A stretch of DNA of 64,000 bases from contig OX421499.1 of assembly GCA_949126835.1 (NCBI GenBank), positions 31,350,690-31,414,689 on the forward strand. The letters are read 5' to 3'. The stretch's first letter is position 1. The number at the start of each line of letters is the position of its first letter. Origin of the DNA: Anisus vortex (Eukaryota > Mollusca > Gastropoda > Planorbidae). The notes below the pieces were generated by a model that made no database searches, was not told where the DNA came from, and saw nothing but the letters and a program-made list of their open reading frames with translations. Of this stretch, positions 36,836-47,810 are shown piece after piece. The position numbers were made by a program, and so were the translations under genes.

Positions 36836-38926
36836 GGAATGTTAATGTTTGTCCATGACAGTTCCTATGTAAAACAGAACATCTTGTATTTCTCTTGTTT
36901 GTTTCTTATTCCAAAGAATTCCATTCAGTTCCATTAAAATCTTTATTTTTTTTAAAGATACTTTTGCCTATCGGCTGCGTTTTGGATTGCTTGGTCTCAC
37001 GTCTCAGGGTTCTCCCGGGTTGCGGGTTGGGTAAGTTTGGGAAAATTGATTTGATATTTCAAGTTTGAGAAAGTTTAAAAAACTGGTGAAGGTTAGGGAC
37101 AAATTATGAATAAACAAAGTAATATGCAAAATATTTATTTAAAGTATTAAAAAACAACAAAGACAATAATAGCCTAACTGTGTAGTTCAAAAGGTCCTTT
37201 AGTGGCTTATATCACATCAAGCTATCCGCTCTCATTTCTGAAATAATTCTTTAAGGAATATGAGTATTATGAGCATTCATTTTTAAAGCTCTATGAGTAA
37301 TTTAAAAACACGCAAATTTCGACTACCTACAAACACGGTTAGAAATTAATATATTTCAGTCCCTCCCCCCCCCCCCCCCCCGATGGCTTTTCCCTACCCG
37401 TTGAAAGGTTTGCCCACTTTAGTGTTCCTCGCTTAACAAAAAAAAATTCTTTAATATATTTGAAAAAAAAAACATTTCTTTCTAGTTAAGAAACGAAGAC
37501 AGAAGTTTTTCTATGTTTTACCCCTCCCCCCTTTCCACTGAACTCTGAAACTAGACCAAGTATAGAACGAGTTCAAGGTCAAGTTCAATAGATGTGAGGT
37601 GATTTTTACGTTCCAATGACAAATCATAGGCCGGTAAGGGAGTAGTGAAGCAGACGATGAGATTTCTAGTAACGTTTCTCAGCTAGACAAAATCGGCCCT
37701 ATAGCTGCCTTTTGACCTCTCTATGGACCCCGAGCAAGAACTAAGTTTGGGTAGATCTTATGTAGTACAGGTGACCAAATTTATTTGTTGAAAGTATCGT
37801 CTAAGCTGATTAGCTGCCAAAAGGATCTTTAACCCCCTCTTACCACCCAATCAGCACCCCCCTCCCAGATCACCTGAGGGGGGTGACCCGGGTGGTATCC
37901 GCCCACATTAGGAATGTGGTGTGCCGGTAAAGATTATGGGATGTCACTCTTGTTTACCTCTGATTTTTTTTTTTACTACACAGTTTTAGTTGTTGCCCTT
38001 GTCGGTGCAAGATGTATTCTGGGTACCATTAACAGTTTCGCTTTAAATTAGAATCAAGTTGTTTAAGCGTAAGATTATCATTTGAGAAAAGAGATAGTTC
38101 TGAATTCTATTCATTTATTCCACATTTAAAAACGCTCATACAATATTTAAATTAGTTTATTTTATCAACAAAAAAGAAACAATGGAATTAGACTAACCTA
38201 TATATCATATAGATCTATAGGCCTATAATTCAAGCGATTTTCAGCCAATCTTACAGTACGCCAGCATTAAAATAGCTGATACCCTTAGTGATGGTGCCGT
38301 TTGTTGCGATTTATATTTCTTAGTTGATTAAGTTGTCATTGAAGTCTACGGAAAAAGTATTATATATTTTATGTGTGTGGGCCATTCTGATGAGTGGCGT
38401 GACAATGTTGTTTACAATGCTAGGAGCATTAGGGTCATGTGGGGACCCCCCTGGGCCCCTTCCCCCATCATCATCCAACGCCACTGACACTAATTTTGTT
38501 TTCGAACGAGAAGAGTAATTCCCGACTGAGTGTACTAATAGACTTCCGGTGAGGTACTTTCGATTTGTGATTTGTGTTTGTTTTTTTCTATGGGCTGTAG
38601 GCCTATAGGCCTATGTATGTTGTGCAACACGTGTGGATGGGTATGTGTATACATTTACTCTGATGCTCCGTATAGTAGCAGCCCACCGTTGTGCATGCTC
38701 ACTGTAGAGCAGGGTGTGGTACCATAAACCCTACAGGTATCGTCACACAGGTGTGAGATGTTGGTGGAGCTAAGGGCCAGTGTATCAATACTGCCCCTTA
38801 ACTTTTGAACTTGGACGGAAGGGGGAGGGTTGTATAAACATGGACGACGTTCTCTTTTGATTTGCCGATTGAAATGGTTTTAATTTCAGAAAAACATAAA
38901 TACATGGAGTCATCGCGTAATATGAA
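36836..38926. other. Intergenic, no gene seen
   Basis: C run near 37367-37381. AGTGGCGTGACAATG at about 38394 and its inverse CAACGCCACTGAC at about 38478 could be ends of a roughly 95-bp MITE. Otherwise nothing recognised. Confidence 0.4.
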
Positions 38927-39265
38927 GTGAGAGAGTTGGTGTGTCTATCATAATGTTATAGTTCTACTGTGAGAGAGTTGGTGTGTCTATCATAATGTCA
39001 TATTTCTACTGTGAGAGAGTTGGTGTGTCTATCATAATGTCATATTTCTACTGTGAGAGTGTTGGTGTGTCTATCATCATGTCATAGTTCTACTGTGAGA
39101 GAGTTGGTGTGTCTATCATAATGTCATATTTCTACTGTGAGAGAGTTGGTGTGTCTATCATAATGTCATAGTTCTACTGTGAAAGTGGATGTGTCTATCA
39201 TAATGCTATCGTTCTACTGTGTTTGACAGTTGCTGTTTCTATCATAATGTCATATTTCTGAACTG
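38927..39265. repeat. 42-bp minisatellite, about 8 units
   Basis: The unit GTGAGAGAGTTGGTGTGTCT plus ATCATAATGTCATATTTCTACT is repeated with small changes; the last units are more diverged. Confidence 0.9.
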
Positions 39266-39612
39266 CCTATGATGATGTAACACTGCAACATGTTCTGCCA
39301 ACTGATGCAACCATTGAATTTAATCAATTTTTATCCAGTAGGATAACCTGCAGGAAAAGAAAAAAAGCCTCTTTTCTAGGTTGAAGTGACACGTCCGTTC
39401 GACGTTTCCGGTATAAAAAAAAATTGCATTTAGTTTGTAAAAACAACTAAAGACGAAAGTTTTAAAACTTATTTTTGTTTTTTTTTAATTCTCAAAGATA
39501 ATCTTTTATTCCATTCCCATTAAGTAAATTAAATTGGCTCAATCTTTAGCTTGCCGAACAAACAGCAACGGTGGAAAATGTTTCAATGTACTCTGTTGCA
39601 ACCTTTACATTT
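39266..39612. other. Intergenic, no gene seen
   Basis: AT-rich; nothing recognised. Confidence 0.4.
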
Positions 39613-39945
39613 GTAAGTATAGAATGGATAGAGTCTGTCCTGATAGCGCTCACATGTGTAAGTATAGAATGGATAGATTCTGTCCTGATAGCGCTCCCAT
39701 GTGTAAGTATAGAATGGATAGAGTCTGTCCTGATAGCGCTCACATGTGTAAGTATAGAATGGATAGAGTCTGTCCTGATAGCGCTCCCATGTGTAAGTAT
39801 AGAATGGATAGAGTCTGTCCTGATAGCGCTCACATGTGTAAGTATAGAATGGATAGAGTCTGTCCTGATAGCGCTCACATGTGTAAGTATAGAATGGATA
39901 GAGTCTGTCCTGATAGCGCTCCCATGTGTAAGTATAGAATGGATA
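39613..39945. repeat. 45-bp minisatellite, 7.4 units
   Basis: The unit begins GTAAGTATAGAATGGATAGA and ends with GATAGCGCTCACATGT or GATAGCGCTCCCATGT. It runs directly into an AAT-repeat LINE/SINE tail. A diverged unit survives at about 40074-40118, on the other side of that insertion. Confidence 0.93.
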
Positions 39946-40020
39946 ATAATAATAATATTTGTATAGCTCTGCCAACAAACATAACGAAAGCACAGAGCGC
40001 AGTTAACATATAACTAAGAA
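39943..40020 (-). repeat. ATT-tailed LINE/SINE 3' end (reverse)
   Basis: AATAATAATAATATTTGTAT then GCTCTGCCAACAAACATAAC. It matches the copy at 13905. Confidence 0.65.
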
Positions 40021-40521
40021 CACGGATATTATCTCTAGGATACTACACATAAAGCTAAATGTAGCGTCACATGTACAAGTATAGAATGTAAACTATCCTG
40101 AAAGCTTCATGTGTAGGTGCAAAGTTTGGAAATGTGTGTGTGTGGGGGGGGGGGGGGGGCTTTATATTGTGGCAAATCTCAATAATAAAAATAAAATCTC
40201 AATAGTTCCCTTGACTACGTATTAAAATTTGGTGGAATAAAGACTCTGCAACACCGAATGTCCAACTAATATCCATCCAACTCCAGAACTGAACAAAAAG
40301 ATTTTGTGTAAATGTGAAAAATGGTCTTTTAAATTAACTGAAAAATATTCTGAAAGAAAACGATCGACAATAATATGGGACTATAAAGTTGCTGTTTTTT
40401 TTAATTAAGAATATAAGGAGACCCCCCCCCCCTTTTTTTCCCTGTCCCGTACAATCCTCCCCCGCAGATGCAGGACAGTACTGCAATAGGTTTTGAGATG
40501 ATGGACTGACATCAAGCTAGA

Positions 40522-40568
<47 letters not shown>

Positions 40569-40714
40569 AATATAGATAGATCGTGGATTGATAGACCGAT
40601 AGATAGGTAGAACACTTGATATATCCTACTTATTTAGGTTTACCTTGAGATCGCTGAAGGTTAGTCAATAGTAGCCTAACTCTTACTCTCCCTCCTCCCC
40701 TAATCTCTCTCTGA

Positions 40715-40779
<65 letters not shown>

Positions 40780-40938
40780 TGCATCTTTCAAGATCTCCGT
40801 AACCTTTCAGAAAGGCTATCAAACTTTACGAACGGCTATTGACTCAGGGGTGGGGGAGATAATTGCACTCATTTGATTGTAGAGCCTGTGGAGTTATCGA
40901 ACTTAACAGAAGGTCGAAATCAATACAAGCCTTTTCCA

Positions 40939-40974
<36 letters not shown>

Positions 40975-41059
40975 CCTCACCCACCCTCTTCATCATTCTC
41001 TCTCTCTTTCTGTCTCTGTCTCTCTATCCACCCCCCAACCTATTTTTTTAAATACTATA
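40021..41059. other. Intergenic with microsatellites
   Basis: G run near 40143-40158; TA then GA repeats at about 40526-40563; long TC repeats at about 40717-40776 and 40942-40972. No gene. ORFs across the TC tracts are low complexity. Confidence 0.6.
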
Positions 41060-41119
41060 AGCTACAGCCCTGTTTCTGTCCACGGTGAAGCTACAGCCCT
41101 GTTTCTGTCCACGGTGAAG
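41060..41119. repeat. 29-bp tandem duplication
   Basis: AGCTACAGCCCTGTTTCTGT followed by CCACGGTGA is present twice in a row. Confidence 0.9.
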
Positions 41120-41197
41120 CGTATTATCTCCCTTGCTAGGTGATTGTAATCAGGGCTGCAACTCGTTATGGTTGTGCTTTAAAAAAAAATTATTTAG

Positions 41198-41508
41198 GGG
41201 TTGTCCATAAATGACCTCACGCCATTTCACCAAGGTGCCTTTCTCCCCCCTTGTATGAAGGTTTAAAGTTTAAACTAGGCGGAAAAAATCTCTAGGATAC
41301 TACACTGAGAAAAAATAAAGGGCTTCGAGGCTACGAATATCTCTTGTTGGTTTTTACTTACTTATGCCTTTCGCCCCACCTGGGACATATATTTTTTTAT
41401 GTTTAATGTGATGTCACATTTGTCTAACACACCGCTTCCCCCTCGTCACATTTCGTCACTGGCCTAATACATTCCTTCCCCGAGGTGCCTGGTGTCATTT
41501 CTGAACGG
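41198..41508. mobile_element. TIR element of unassigned family
   Basis: The left end GGGGTTGTCCATAAATGAC and the reverse-complemented right end GGAGCCGTTCAGAAATGAC are similar. A related end GGGGCTGTCCAGAAATGAC occurs at 52679. No ORF inside. Confidence 0.5.
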
Positions 41509-41665
41509 CTCCATAAAATCTATGTTGTAGTTTGTGTTGTGTTTTTTTGTTATTGTTTCTGTCTAGTTGATGTTTCTAGGTTAGAACGCCTCAATATATG
41601 TATTTATGTTTTTTTATATATTATATATTTCTTGTTAGTGTTGTTTTTATTATGCTTTATTTTAA

Positions 41666-41738
41666 CCCTTCCCGTACCGACCTACTTCTATCTATGCTGC
41701 CTTCAGTTCCGCTATATACGCGACCGGGACTGTAAGGG
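41666..41738. mobile_element. Tiny piggyBac-like MITE, copy 1
   Basis: 73 bp from CCCTTCCCGTACCGACC to CCGGGACTGTAAGGG, with TTAA immediately outside both ends (41662-41665 and 41739-41742). CCCTT/AAGGG ends plus a TTAA duplication are typical of piggyBac-family MITEs. Confidence 0.7.
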
Positions 41739-41797
41739 TTAAACGAAACAACACGTTTTCTGCTACACTGCTATTGTTTTTTGTGCCATGTTGTTAA

Positions 41798-41871
41798 CCC
41801 TTCACGTACCGACCTACTTCTATCTAATGCTGCCTTCAGTTCCGCTATATACGCGCCCGGGACTGTAAGGG
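41798..41871. mobile_element. Tiny piggyBac-like MITE, copy 2
   Basis: 74 bp, nearly identical to copy 1 59 bases upstream, and again bounded by TTAA (41794-41797 and 41872-41875). Confidence 0.7.
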
Positions 41872-41875
41872 TTAA

Positions 41876-42538
41876 GATGGTCTGTATATTCAATGTATTT
41901 GTAATCCCGAGTGATCACTTTTAAAATGAAATGTAGGCCTACTAACATGGGGAATAAATAATAACTAGTTTTTATAGACGCGAATGACTACTTGTTTGAA
42001 TATATATATTTTTTTTTAATATCTTTATTCTATCTTAATGTTTGTTTTATAGCCCTACTAGAAGCTTCTCCATAAAAATGTAGCCTAATTACTGGTAATT
42101 GAAAGTATACTGGAACTAACGACGATAATGATTATAGAGTATAGAAATATCTGTATATTATAATATCATATATTATATCAAATAGTATTATATTATAATA
42201 TAATAACTTTTTTTTTTTCATTTTTGCGAAGTATATTAATATTGTTTATCTGACAAGCAATATAAATAAACACGGTATCAGTTATTCCGAAAGTTGCTTC
42301 AATACAAGTATAAGCATTATTATTTTAAATAATTTCCAGTTCATTTATTAAGCCTGGATAATCTTTGAATAATCTTTGGATAATCTTTGGATAATCTTTG
42401 GATACTCTTTCTGTTCTTTTGTTGTTGTGTTATTTCTTTATATTTTTTTTGAAATCTAACTTGCTCGCGTATATCCTTCCTCTAATACGCTTTAAAATCG
42501 CAGGTAGCTTAAATGTATAGTCTATATTCCTCTAATAC
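41876..42538. other. Intergenic, no gene seen
   Basis: AT-rich with TATAATATTAT palindromes near 42155-42205 and a 12-bp repeat (ATAATCTTTGGA, about four units) at 42355-42411. Confidence 0.45.
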
Positions 42539-42634
42539 AGTGGTTCCCAACCTTTTTAATGCTGCGACCTTTTTAAACAGCTTTTCACGTTATGGCGGCG
42601 CCCAAACATAAACTTTTTTTCGTCGCTACCTTAT
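42539..42634 (+). mobile_element. hAT-type MITE end adjoining a minisatellite
   Basis: CAGTGGTTCCCAACCTTTTT, then AATGCTGCGACC and GGCGGCGCCC, resembles the terminus of hAT elements known from many animals (SPIN/Charlie-type ends start CAGNGGTTCTCAACC). Only the left end is clear. Confidence 0.5.
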
Positions 42635-43150
42635 AACGGTAATGTGCTACTGTCATAAAATGTAATGTAAATATCTCATATAACTGTAATGTGCTACTGT
42701 TATAAAATGTAATGTGAATATACCATGTAACTGTAATGTGCTACTGTTATAAAATGTAATGTAAATATCTCAGATAACTGTAATGTGCTACTGTTATAAA
42801 ATGTAATGTAAATATCTCAGATAACTGTAATGTGCTACTGTTATAAGATGTAATGTAAATATCTCAGATAACTGTAATGTGCTACTGTTATAAAATGTAA
42901 TGTAAATATCTCAGATAACTGTAATGTGCTACTGTTATAAAATTTAATGTAAATATATGAGATAACTGTAATGTGCTACTGTTATAAAATGTAATGTAAA
43001 TATCTCAGATAACTGTAATGTGCTACTGTTATAAGATGTAATGTAAATATCTCAGATAAATGTAATGTGCTACTGTTATAAGATGTAATGTAAATATCTC
43101 ATATAACTGTAATGTGCTACTGTTATAAAATGTAATGTAATATCTCCTAT
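42635..43150. repeat. 47-bp minisatellite, about 11 units
   Basis: The unit TAACTGTAATGTGCTACTGT plus TATAAAATGTAATGTAAATATCTCAGA repeats with few changes. It starts directly inside the hAT-like end at 42539. Confidence 0.93.
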
Positions 43151-43779
43151 GCAGGATGTATTTTCATTGTTACAAATTGAACATAATTAAAGTGATTTAA
43201 TCACAAAAATACATTTGAAATTTAATTACAACACAACTTCAGTGCTAAGATTGAGATTGCGTCTTTCTCATCGGCTTACACAACGAAGATCATCTTTCAC
43301 AACAAGTCTACTTCTGTATTTAGATTTAATAATAAAAAAAACTGGAAAGCCCTTTCACAAAGAAATGTTATTGTAGGCCTAGATGGAAGAAAAAGGCGAA
43401 ACACAGTCTCAGACAGAATAGTATAAATATGACTGCAAACAATCTGATCCTGAATTTTGTAATTGGCATTGTAGAGAGATTAGTTGTTAATAAATTAAAT
43501 TAATCTCTCTTTTGTTGTCTCGTGAACATCTTCAAATTTGACTGTGCATGACCTTCTTTCAAGTGCAAATGAAGTGTCAGATAAATTTGAAAAGTACGAT
43601 GAAATTTCGTCTGCCAGCATGTGCAAGTGTTCTTTCACAAAAATCATTACCGTAAAAATCATTAACGTAATCCTATTATCTGGTTCAATGTCATGTTCCT
43701 CAAAAAAAGCAGATAAGTTAAGTTACATGTACATCTTATCTACATCCAATTATTTATGCCAAAGCTAAAGTTTTATTTG
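43151..43779. other. Intergenic, no gene seen
   Basis: Nothing recognised. A short ORF near 43538 has no family features. Confidence 0.4.
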
Positions 43780-44465
43780 AGGGACGTCCATTAATTACGT
43801 CAACAAAATAGAGGGGAGGGGGGGTCTGAAAAAGTTTGACAATTGTTGACATGGGGGAGGGGGGAGGTCAAGAAAAGTTGACGTCAACAATGTTACTTTT
43901 TAAGTAAATAATGATACAAATTTAGTACTAAATTCTACATTTGTCCTGTTCAACTTACATAAATAACATTAAAAACATAGTTTTACGTTAATACAAATAT
44001 ATCAATTATGGAAACTACATTTGATATGTCCTTTTTGTGTCCATCTTGCTAGTTTGTAGATCTATGAATGAGTGGAAACTAATGCATTTGTTAGCAAGGC
44101 AAAGTGACCGACCAATTGTAGAAAACCTCACCTTCGCTGTCTAGCGTAGGGTTGCCAGACACATGGGTGTCAAAAGGAGGACACCGAGAGACAGAAATCT
44201 TTTTAACAAGTTTTAAAAATGTATTACAATTAATTAATAGTAGGGCCCTATAGACCTTTCCGTTTAAAATCTATTTTAAACATAAAAGCAGGCGTCTAAG
44301 ATTGTATTACTTTTTGAGGGGGGGGGGGGGGGGGGTAACCAATTGTTGACGCAATTATATAGGGGGGGGGGGGGTCTCTGAAAGTTTGACAGTTGTTGAC
44401 AAGAGGGAGGGGGGGGGAGGTAAAAATCGCCTAAAAATTGTTTACGTAATTAATGGACGTCCCCT
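43780..44465. mobile_element. TIR element with GGGACGTCCATTAATTACGT ends
   Basis: The left AGGGACGTCCATTAATTACG and right CGTAATTAATGGACGTCCCC are inverted copies over at least 20 bases. The ends are followed inward by G-rich AAAGTTTGACAATTGTTGAC text that is also repeated internally near 44376. No transposase ORF. Superfamily not assigned. Confidence 0.7.
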
Positions 44466-44570
44466 TGGAATGATCCGATCTTTTCAAAACAAATTCAGGT
44501 TTTTTACAAAAATTAACTGGTCTTTGCAGTGATAAGATGTCAACAAAGTAAGATATTTTCTGCTTTTATC

Positions 44571-44640
44571 GCCATAAAGTGCTTTGAGCTGCGATCTTGC
44601 TTTCTATAAGAAATGACCATTATTATTATTATTATTTTAA
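44571..44640 (+). repeat. LINE 3' tail with ATT repeats
   Basis: AAGTGCTTTGAGCTGCGATC followed by ATTATTATTATT. It resembles the tail at 46260-46342. Confidence 0.5.
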
Positions 44641-45120
44641 AGTTAAAGAGTTCTAAGTTTATCACGAAGCTTAAAACACGTTTTTAAATTTTTCCTCTCG
44701 ACAACCATCCAGTGCCCTCACAAGGGGAAGGGGGGGGGAGGGGGGAGGACAGACAGAGGGGGGCATATGTCCGGGGGCGACACTTCCAGGAGGGGGGGGG
44801 GCGGCAAATGTAGTCCAAATATAGCAGTTACTGTATGCAAGGGGGTGGCGCTGAAACATTTGCACTGGGGCGCTACATAAGCTTGTAAAGGCTCTGCAAC
44901 CATCTGACTACAGTGTAAAATAGTAATTTGGTGCGCTGATGTCATCACGCGGCATTCACGCCTGGTACTCGTATGTGGATGTATCTATATGTACTGAATA
45001 AGTATAGAATTATATTTCTATTCTGTGTCTGCATGTGGGTGGACCCGCCTGTAGACTGATAAAATATGTATTTTTCCGCTGGTCTTAGGTGACCCCCATG
45101 AAATGGTTCTTTGACCCATT
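44641..45120. other. Intergenic, G-rich low complexity
   Basis: Several G runs at about 44729-44800. No gene. Confidence 0.45.
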
Positions 45121-45878
45121 AAGATTTAACATATAATGTTGGTATATTATTAAAACCTAAGATTTAACATATAATGTTGGTATATTATTAAAACCTAAGA
45201 TTTAACATATAATGTTGGTATATTATTAAAACCTAAGATTTAACATATAATGTTGGTATATTATTAAAACCTAAGATTTAACATATAATGTTGGTATATT
45301 ATTAAAACCTAAGATTTAACATATAATGTTGGTATATTATTAAAACCTAAGATTTAACATATCATGTTGGTATATTATTAAAACCTAAGATTTAACATAT
45401 AATGTTGGTATATTATTAAAACCTAAGATTTAACATATCATGTTGGTATATTATTAAAACCTAAGATTTAACATATAATGTTGGTATATTATTAAAACCT
45501 AAGATTTAACATATAATGTTGGTATATTATTAAAACCTAAGATTTAACATATAATGTTGGTATATTATTAAAACCTAAGATTTAACATATAATGTTGGTA
45601 TATTATTAAAACCTAAGATTTAACATATCATGTTGGTATATTATTAAAACCTAAGATTTAACATATAATGTTGGTATATTATTAAAACCTAAGATTTAAC
45701 ATATAATGTTGGTATATTATTAAAACCTAAGATTTAACATATAATGTTGGTATATTATTAAAACCTAAGATTTAACATATAATGTTGGTATATTATTAAA
45801 ACCTAAGATTTAACATTTAATGTTGGTATATTATTAAAACCTAAGATTTAACATATAATGTTAGTATATTATTAAAAC
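45121..45878. repeat. 38-bp minisatellite, about 20 units, highly uniform
   Basis: The unit AAGATTTAACATATAATGTT plus GGTATATTATTAAAACCT is repeated with almost no change; the main variant is ATCATG for ATAATG. Only the last two units differ more. Confidence 0.96.
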
Positions 45879-45951
45879 AATATTCTTTTAATTTATTTTT
45901 TAAAATTTCAACGCGTGCGACCTCGATATTAAAAATAAAAAAATTAAACAA

Positions 45952-46342
45952 ATGCTTACTAAATCTTATCTTAACTGTGCCCCGGATTATCTTCGCTCTT
46001 GTATGGAGCTCTACACCCCGTCCCGCCAACTTCGTTCGGCTTCTGACGCGCTTACTCTGCGGATCCCTCGTGTGAGGCTAGTGTCCGCTGGTGAACGTTC
46101 ATTTTCCTACGCAGGACCGTCTGCTTGGAATCACCTCCCATTACAGCTTCGCCAGAGCCCTAGCTATGACACCTTCAGGAGCCGGCTGAAGACTCACCTA
46201 TTTCGTCAGCAGAATTAGCGTATTACTACATATTTCGTTGTCTGTCTGTATTCTGTAACTGTCGTCTGCGCATAGAACTGTCACCAACGGGATATGCGCT
46301 AGATAAGCACGGTTATTATTATTATTATTATTATTACTATTA
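45952..46342 (+). pseudogene. CR1/L2-like LINE 3' end with ATT tail
   Basis: The ORF 45952-46218 ends an RT C-terminal region: CAPDYLRSCMELYTPSRQLR, then SFSYAGPSAWNHLPLQLR and FRSRLKTHLF. These are standard in CR1/L2-type LINEs (YTPSRSLRS, FSVAAPRLWNSLP, FKSRLKTHLF). A 3' UTR and an (ATT)n tail at about 46311-46336 follow. The rest of the element is absent, a typical 5' truncation, and this part is not frameshifted. Confidence 0.85.
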
Positions 46343-46704
46343 AGGGAGATAATAGTCCTAATTTAAACAATTTTTTTACTACCGGTACACAATTTGCATT
46401 TGAGAAAAGTAAAATATTTTATATGCTTATACCAGTACCGGTACTATCAAGTCTATCAAGTCTATAAAAATACGTAAATTGAACAATCAATTAATTAATA
46501 TTTTTACAGTATAATTGTAATTTTTCAAACACCTTTTTAGCTACTAACTTATTTTCATTAGTATGCATTTATCTTCACAATGTCTACAGATAATTAATTT
46601 GCAGATAAATTTATTTGTATTTTTGAAAACCTTATTTTTAAGGTTTGAACAATGGAAAGAGGAATAGTCTAGACTCTCTGGACTCTAGACTCTAGAGTCT
46701 AGAC
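46343..46704. other. Intergenic, no gene seen
   Basis: AT-rich; repeated GACTCTAGA words near 46670-46705. Confidence 0.4.
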
Positions 46705-47005
46705 CGGCGATCGGCAACCTACTGCAAGTGTGTCAGACTTAATACGCAAAACGATTGTCAATGGGACGCAGACGATTCTTAAAAGAAAGTATTGAAGTAT
46801 CTTCTTTAAGAACTAAAGTGCTAAATCAGAGTGACTTTTAGGCTGTTAGCACGAGGTGGCGTAGCTAGGGGAGGGGGAGGGGGGTCCAAATTTGAAAGTC
46901 CCCTAATGTTAACGTTGAAAGCCTCATTTTTACGGAGCTCCGTTATCTTGGCGCCCGAGCTGACCAATGCCCCCCCTCACATCCCGCTAGCTGTGCCTCT
47001 GGTTA
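46705..47005. repeat. Partial hAT/Buster MITE, then CAGTGGCGTAGC-type G-rich MITE
   Basis: CGGCGATCGGCAACCTACTG is a left end of the Buster-type family, but its usual right end is missing. From about 46853, GAGGTGGCGTAGCTAGGGG to CGCTAGCTGTGCCTCT looks like a second small TIR element. Confidence 0.45.
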
Positions 47006-47032
47006 CATGCTTTGTACGTTCATCATTTAGAT

Positions 47033-47238
47033 CAGGGGTCGGCAGCCTTTTGATAATGGTGTGTCAAAGTAGGATTAATTCATTCAGCGTGCCAACAGCC
47101 TATAATTCATCTAGCTCTAGAACTCAATTTCTTAAAGAAGACAATTGAACGACCATTTTTTTTTTTGGTGAGGGGGGGGGTCTTCTACGTGCCATTGAAA
47201 AGCGCTTTGCGTGCCATACCATAGGTTGCCGACTCCTG
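47033..47238. mobile_element. hAT/Buster-type MITE with perfect 8-bp duplication
   Basis: Ends CAGGGGTCGGCAGCC and GGTTGCCGACTCCTG. ATTTAGAT flanks both sides (47025-47032 and 47239-47246). This is one of the clearest copies and shows how the family inserts. Confidence 0.93.
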
Positions 47239-47246
47239 ATTTAGAT

Positions 47247-47683
47247 AAGTTAATCGAGCACCTTCACCGTTGCATTAGCCAACATGATCACGTGACAGGA
47301 AAGACCATCTCGTGTACATAGTGCAGACGTCTCTGAGGAAAGATATCATAAACAGCTGATCAGTTCAAGATTCGAACTCGAGGCCTTAGCCCTACCCTTA
47401 ACAGCCTATCCCCTATCCGGACACACTCTGAATAAACCTTGTAAATTTTTTAAAGTCTAGACAAGAACAAAATATATAAATTGTATAAGTACTATAGAGA
47501 TTAGTGCAAAGTTCAGATCTTTGACAGAGTGGCCGAGTTGTGACACACATTAGAATCTAATTCATTGATGGGGTGAGTGAATCGTGAAACCCAATGGACT
47601 CTTAACTCTTAAGTCATTGATTCGATTCCTTCATCCGATGAATAATGTAAACTCTATTCTGGTCTAATGCCTTGTAGCTCTAG
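47247..47683. other. Intergenic with possible tRNA-like SINE heads
   Basis: GAGTGGCCGAGTTGTGACAC (A box-like) at about 47529 and GATTCGATTCC at about 47629 are spaced more widely than in a tRNA. A reverse GATTCGAACTCGAGGCC lies near 47371. Low-confidence SINE remnants. Confidence 0.3.
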
Positions 47684-47810
47684 TGCAGGGGTAGGCAACC
47701 TTCGGCACGCGTGTCAGTCTATGCACACACATCGACTTTCATTGGAGCTCGTAAGACTCTCAACAAAGCAATTCAAGTCTCTTCTACATATGGCTGCCAG
47801 ATCTCCGACA
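47684..47810. repeat. Partial hAT/Buster-type MITE
   Basis: CAGGGGTAGGCAACCTTCGG, then GGCACGCGTGTCAG and CAATTCAAGTCTCTTCT are the left half of the family. The right end is not seen. Confidence 0.6.

Noticed and set aside
38386..38420. Hammerhead ribozyme core (CTGATGAG)
   Set aside because: No GAAA partner or helix arrangement at the right distance.
39534..40013. ORFs of 110-159 codons on both strands
   Set aside because: They come from the 45-bp array, also a multiple of three.
40942..41051. Serine/leucine-rich ORFs over TC repeats
   Set aside because: Microsatellite translation only.
45121..45878. CRISPR array
   Set aside because: The units are contiguous 38-bp tandems with no distinct spacers, and the sequence is eukaryotic.
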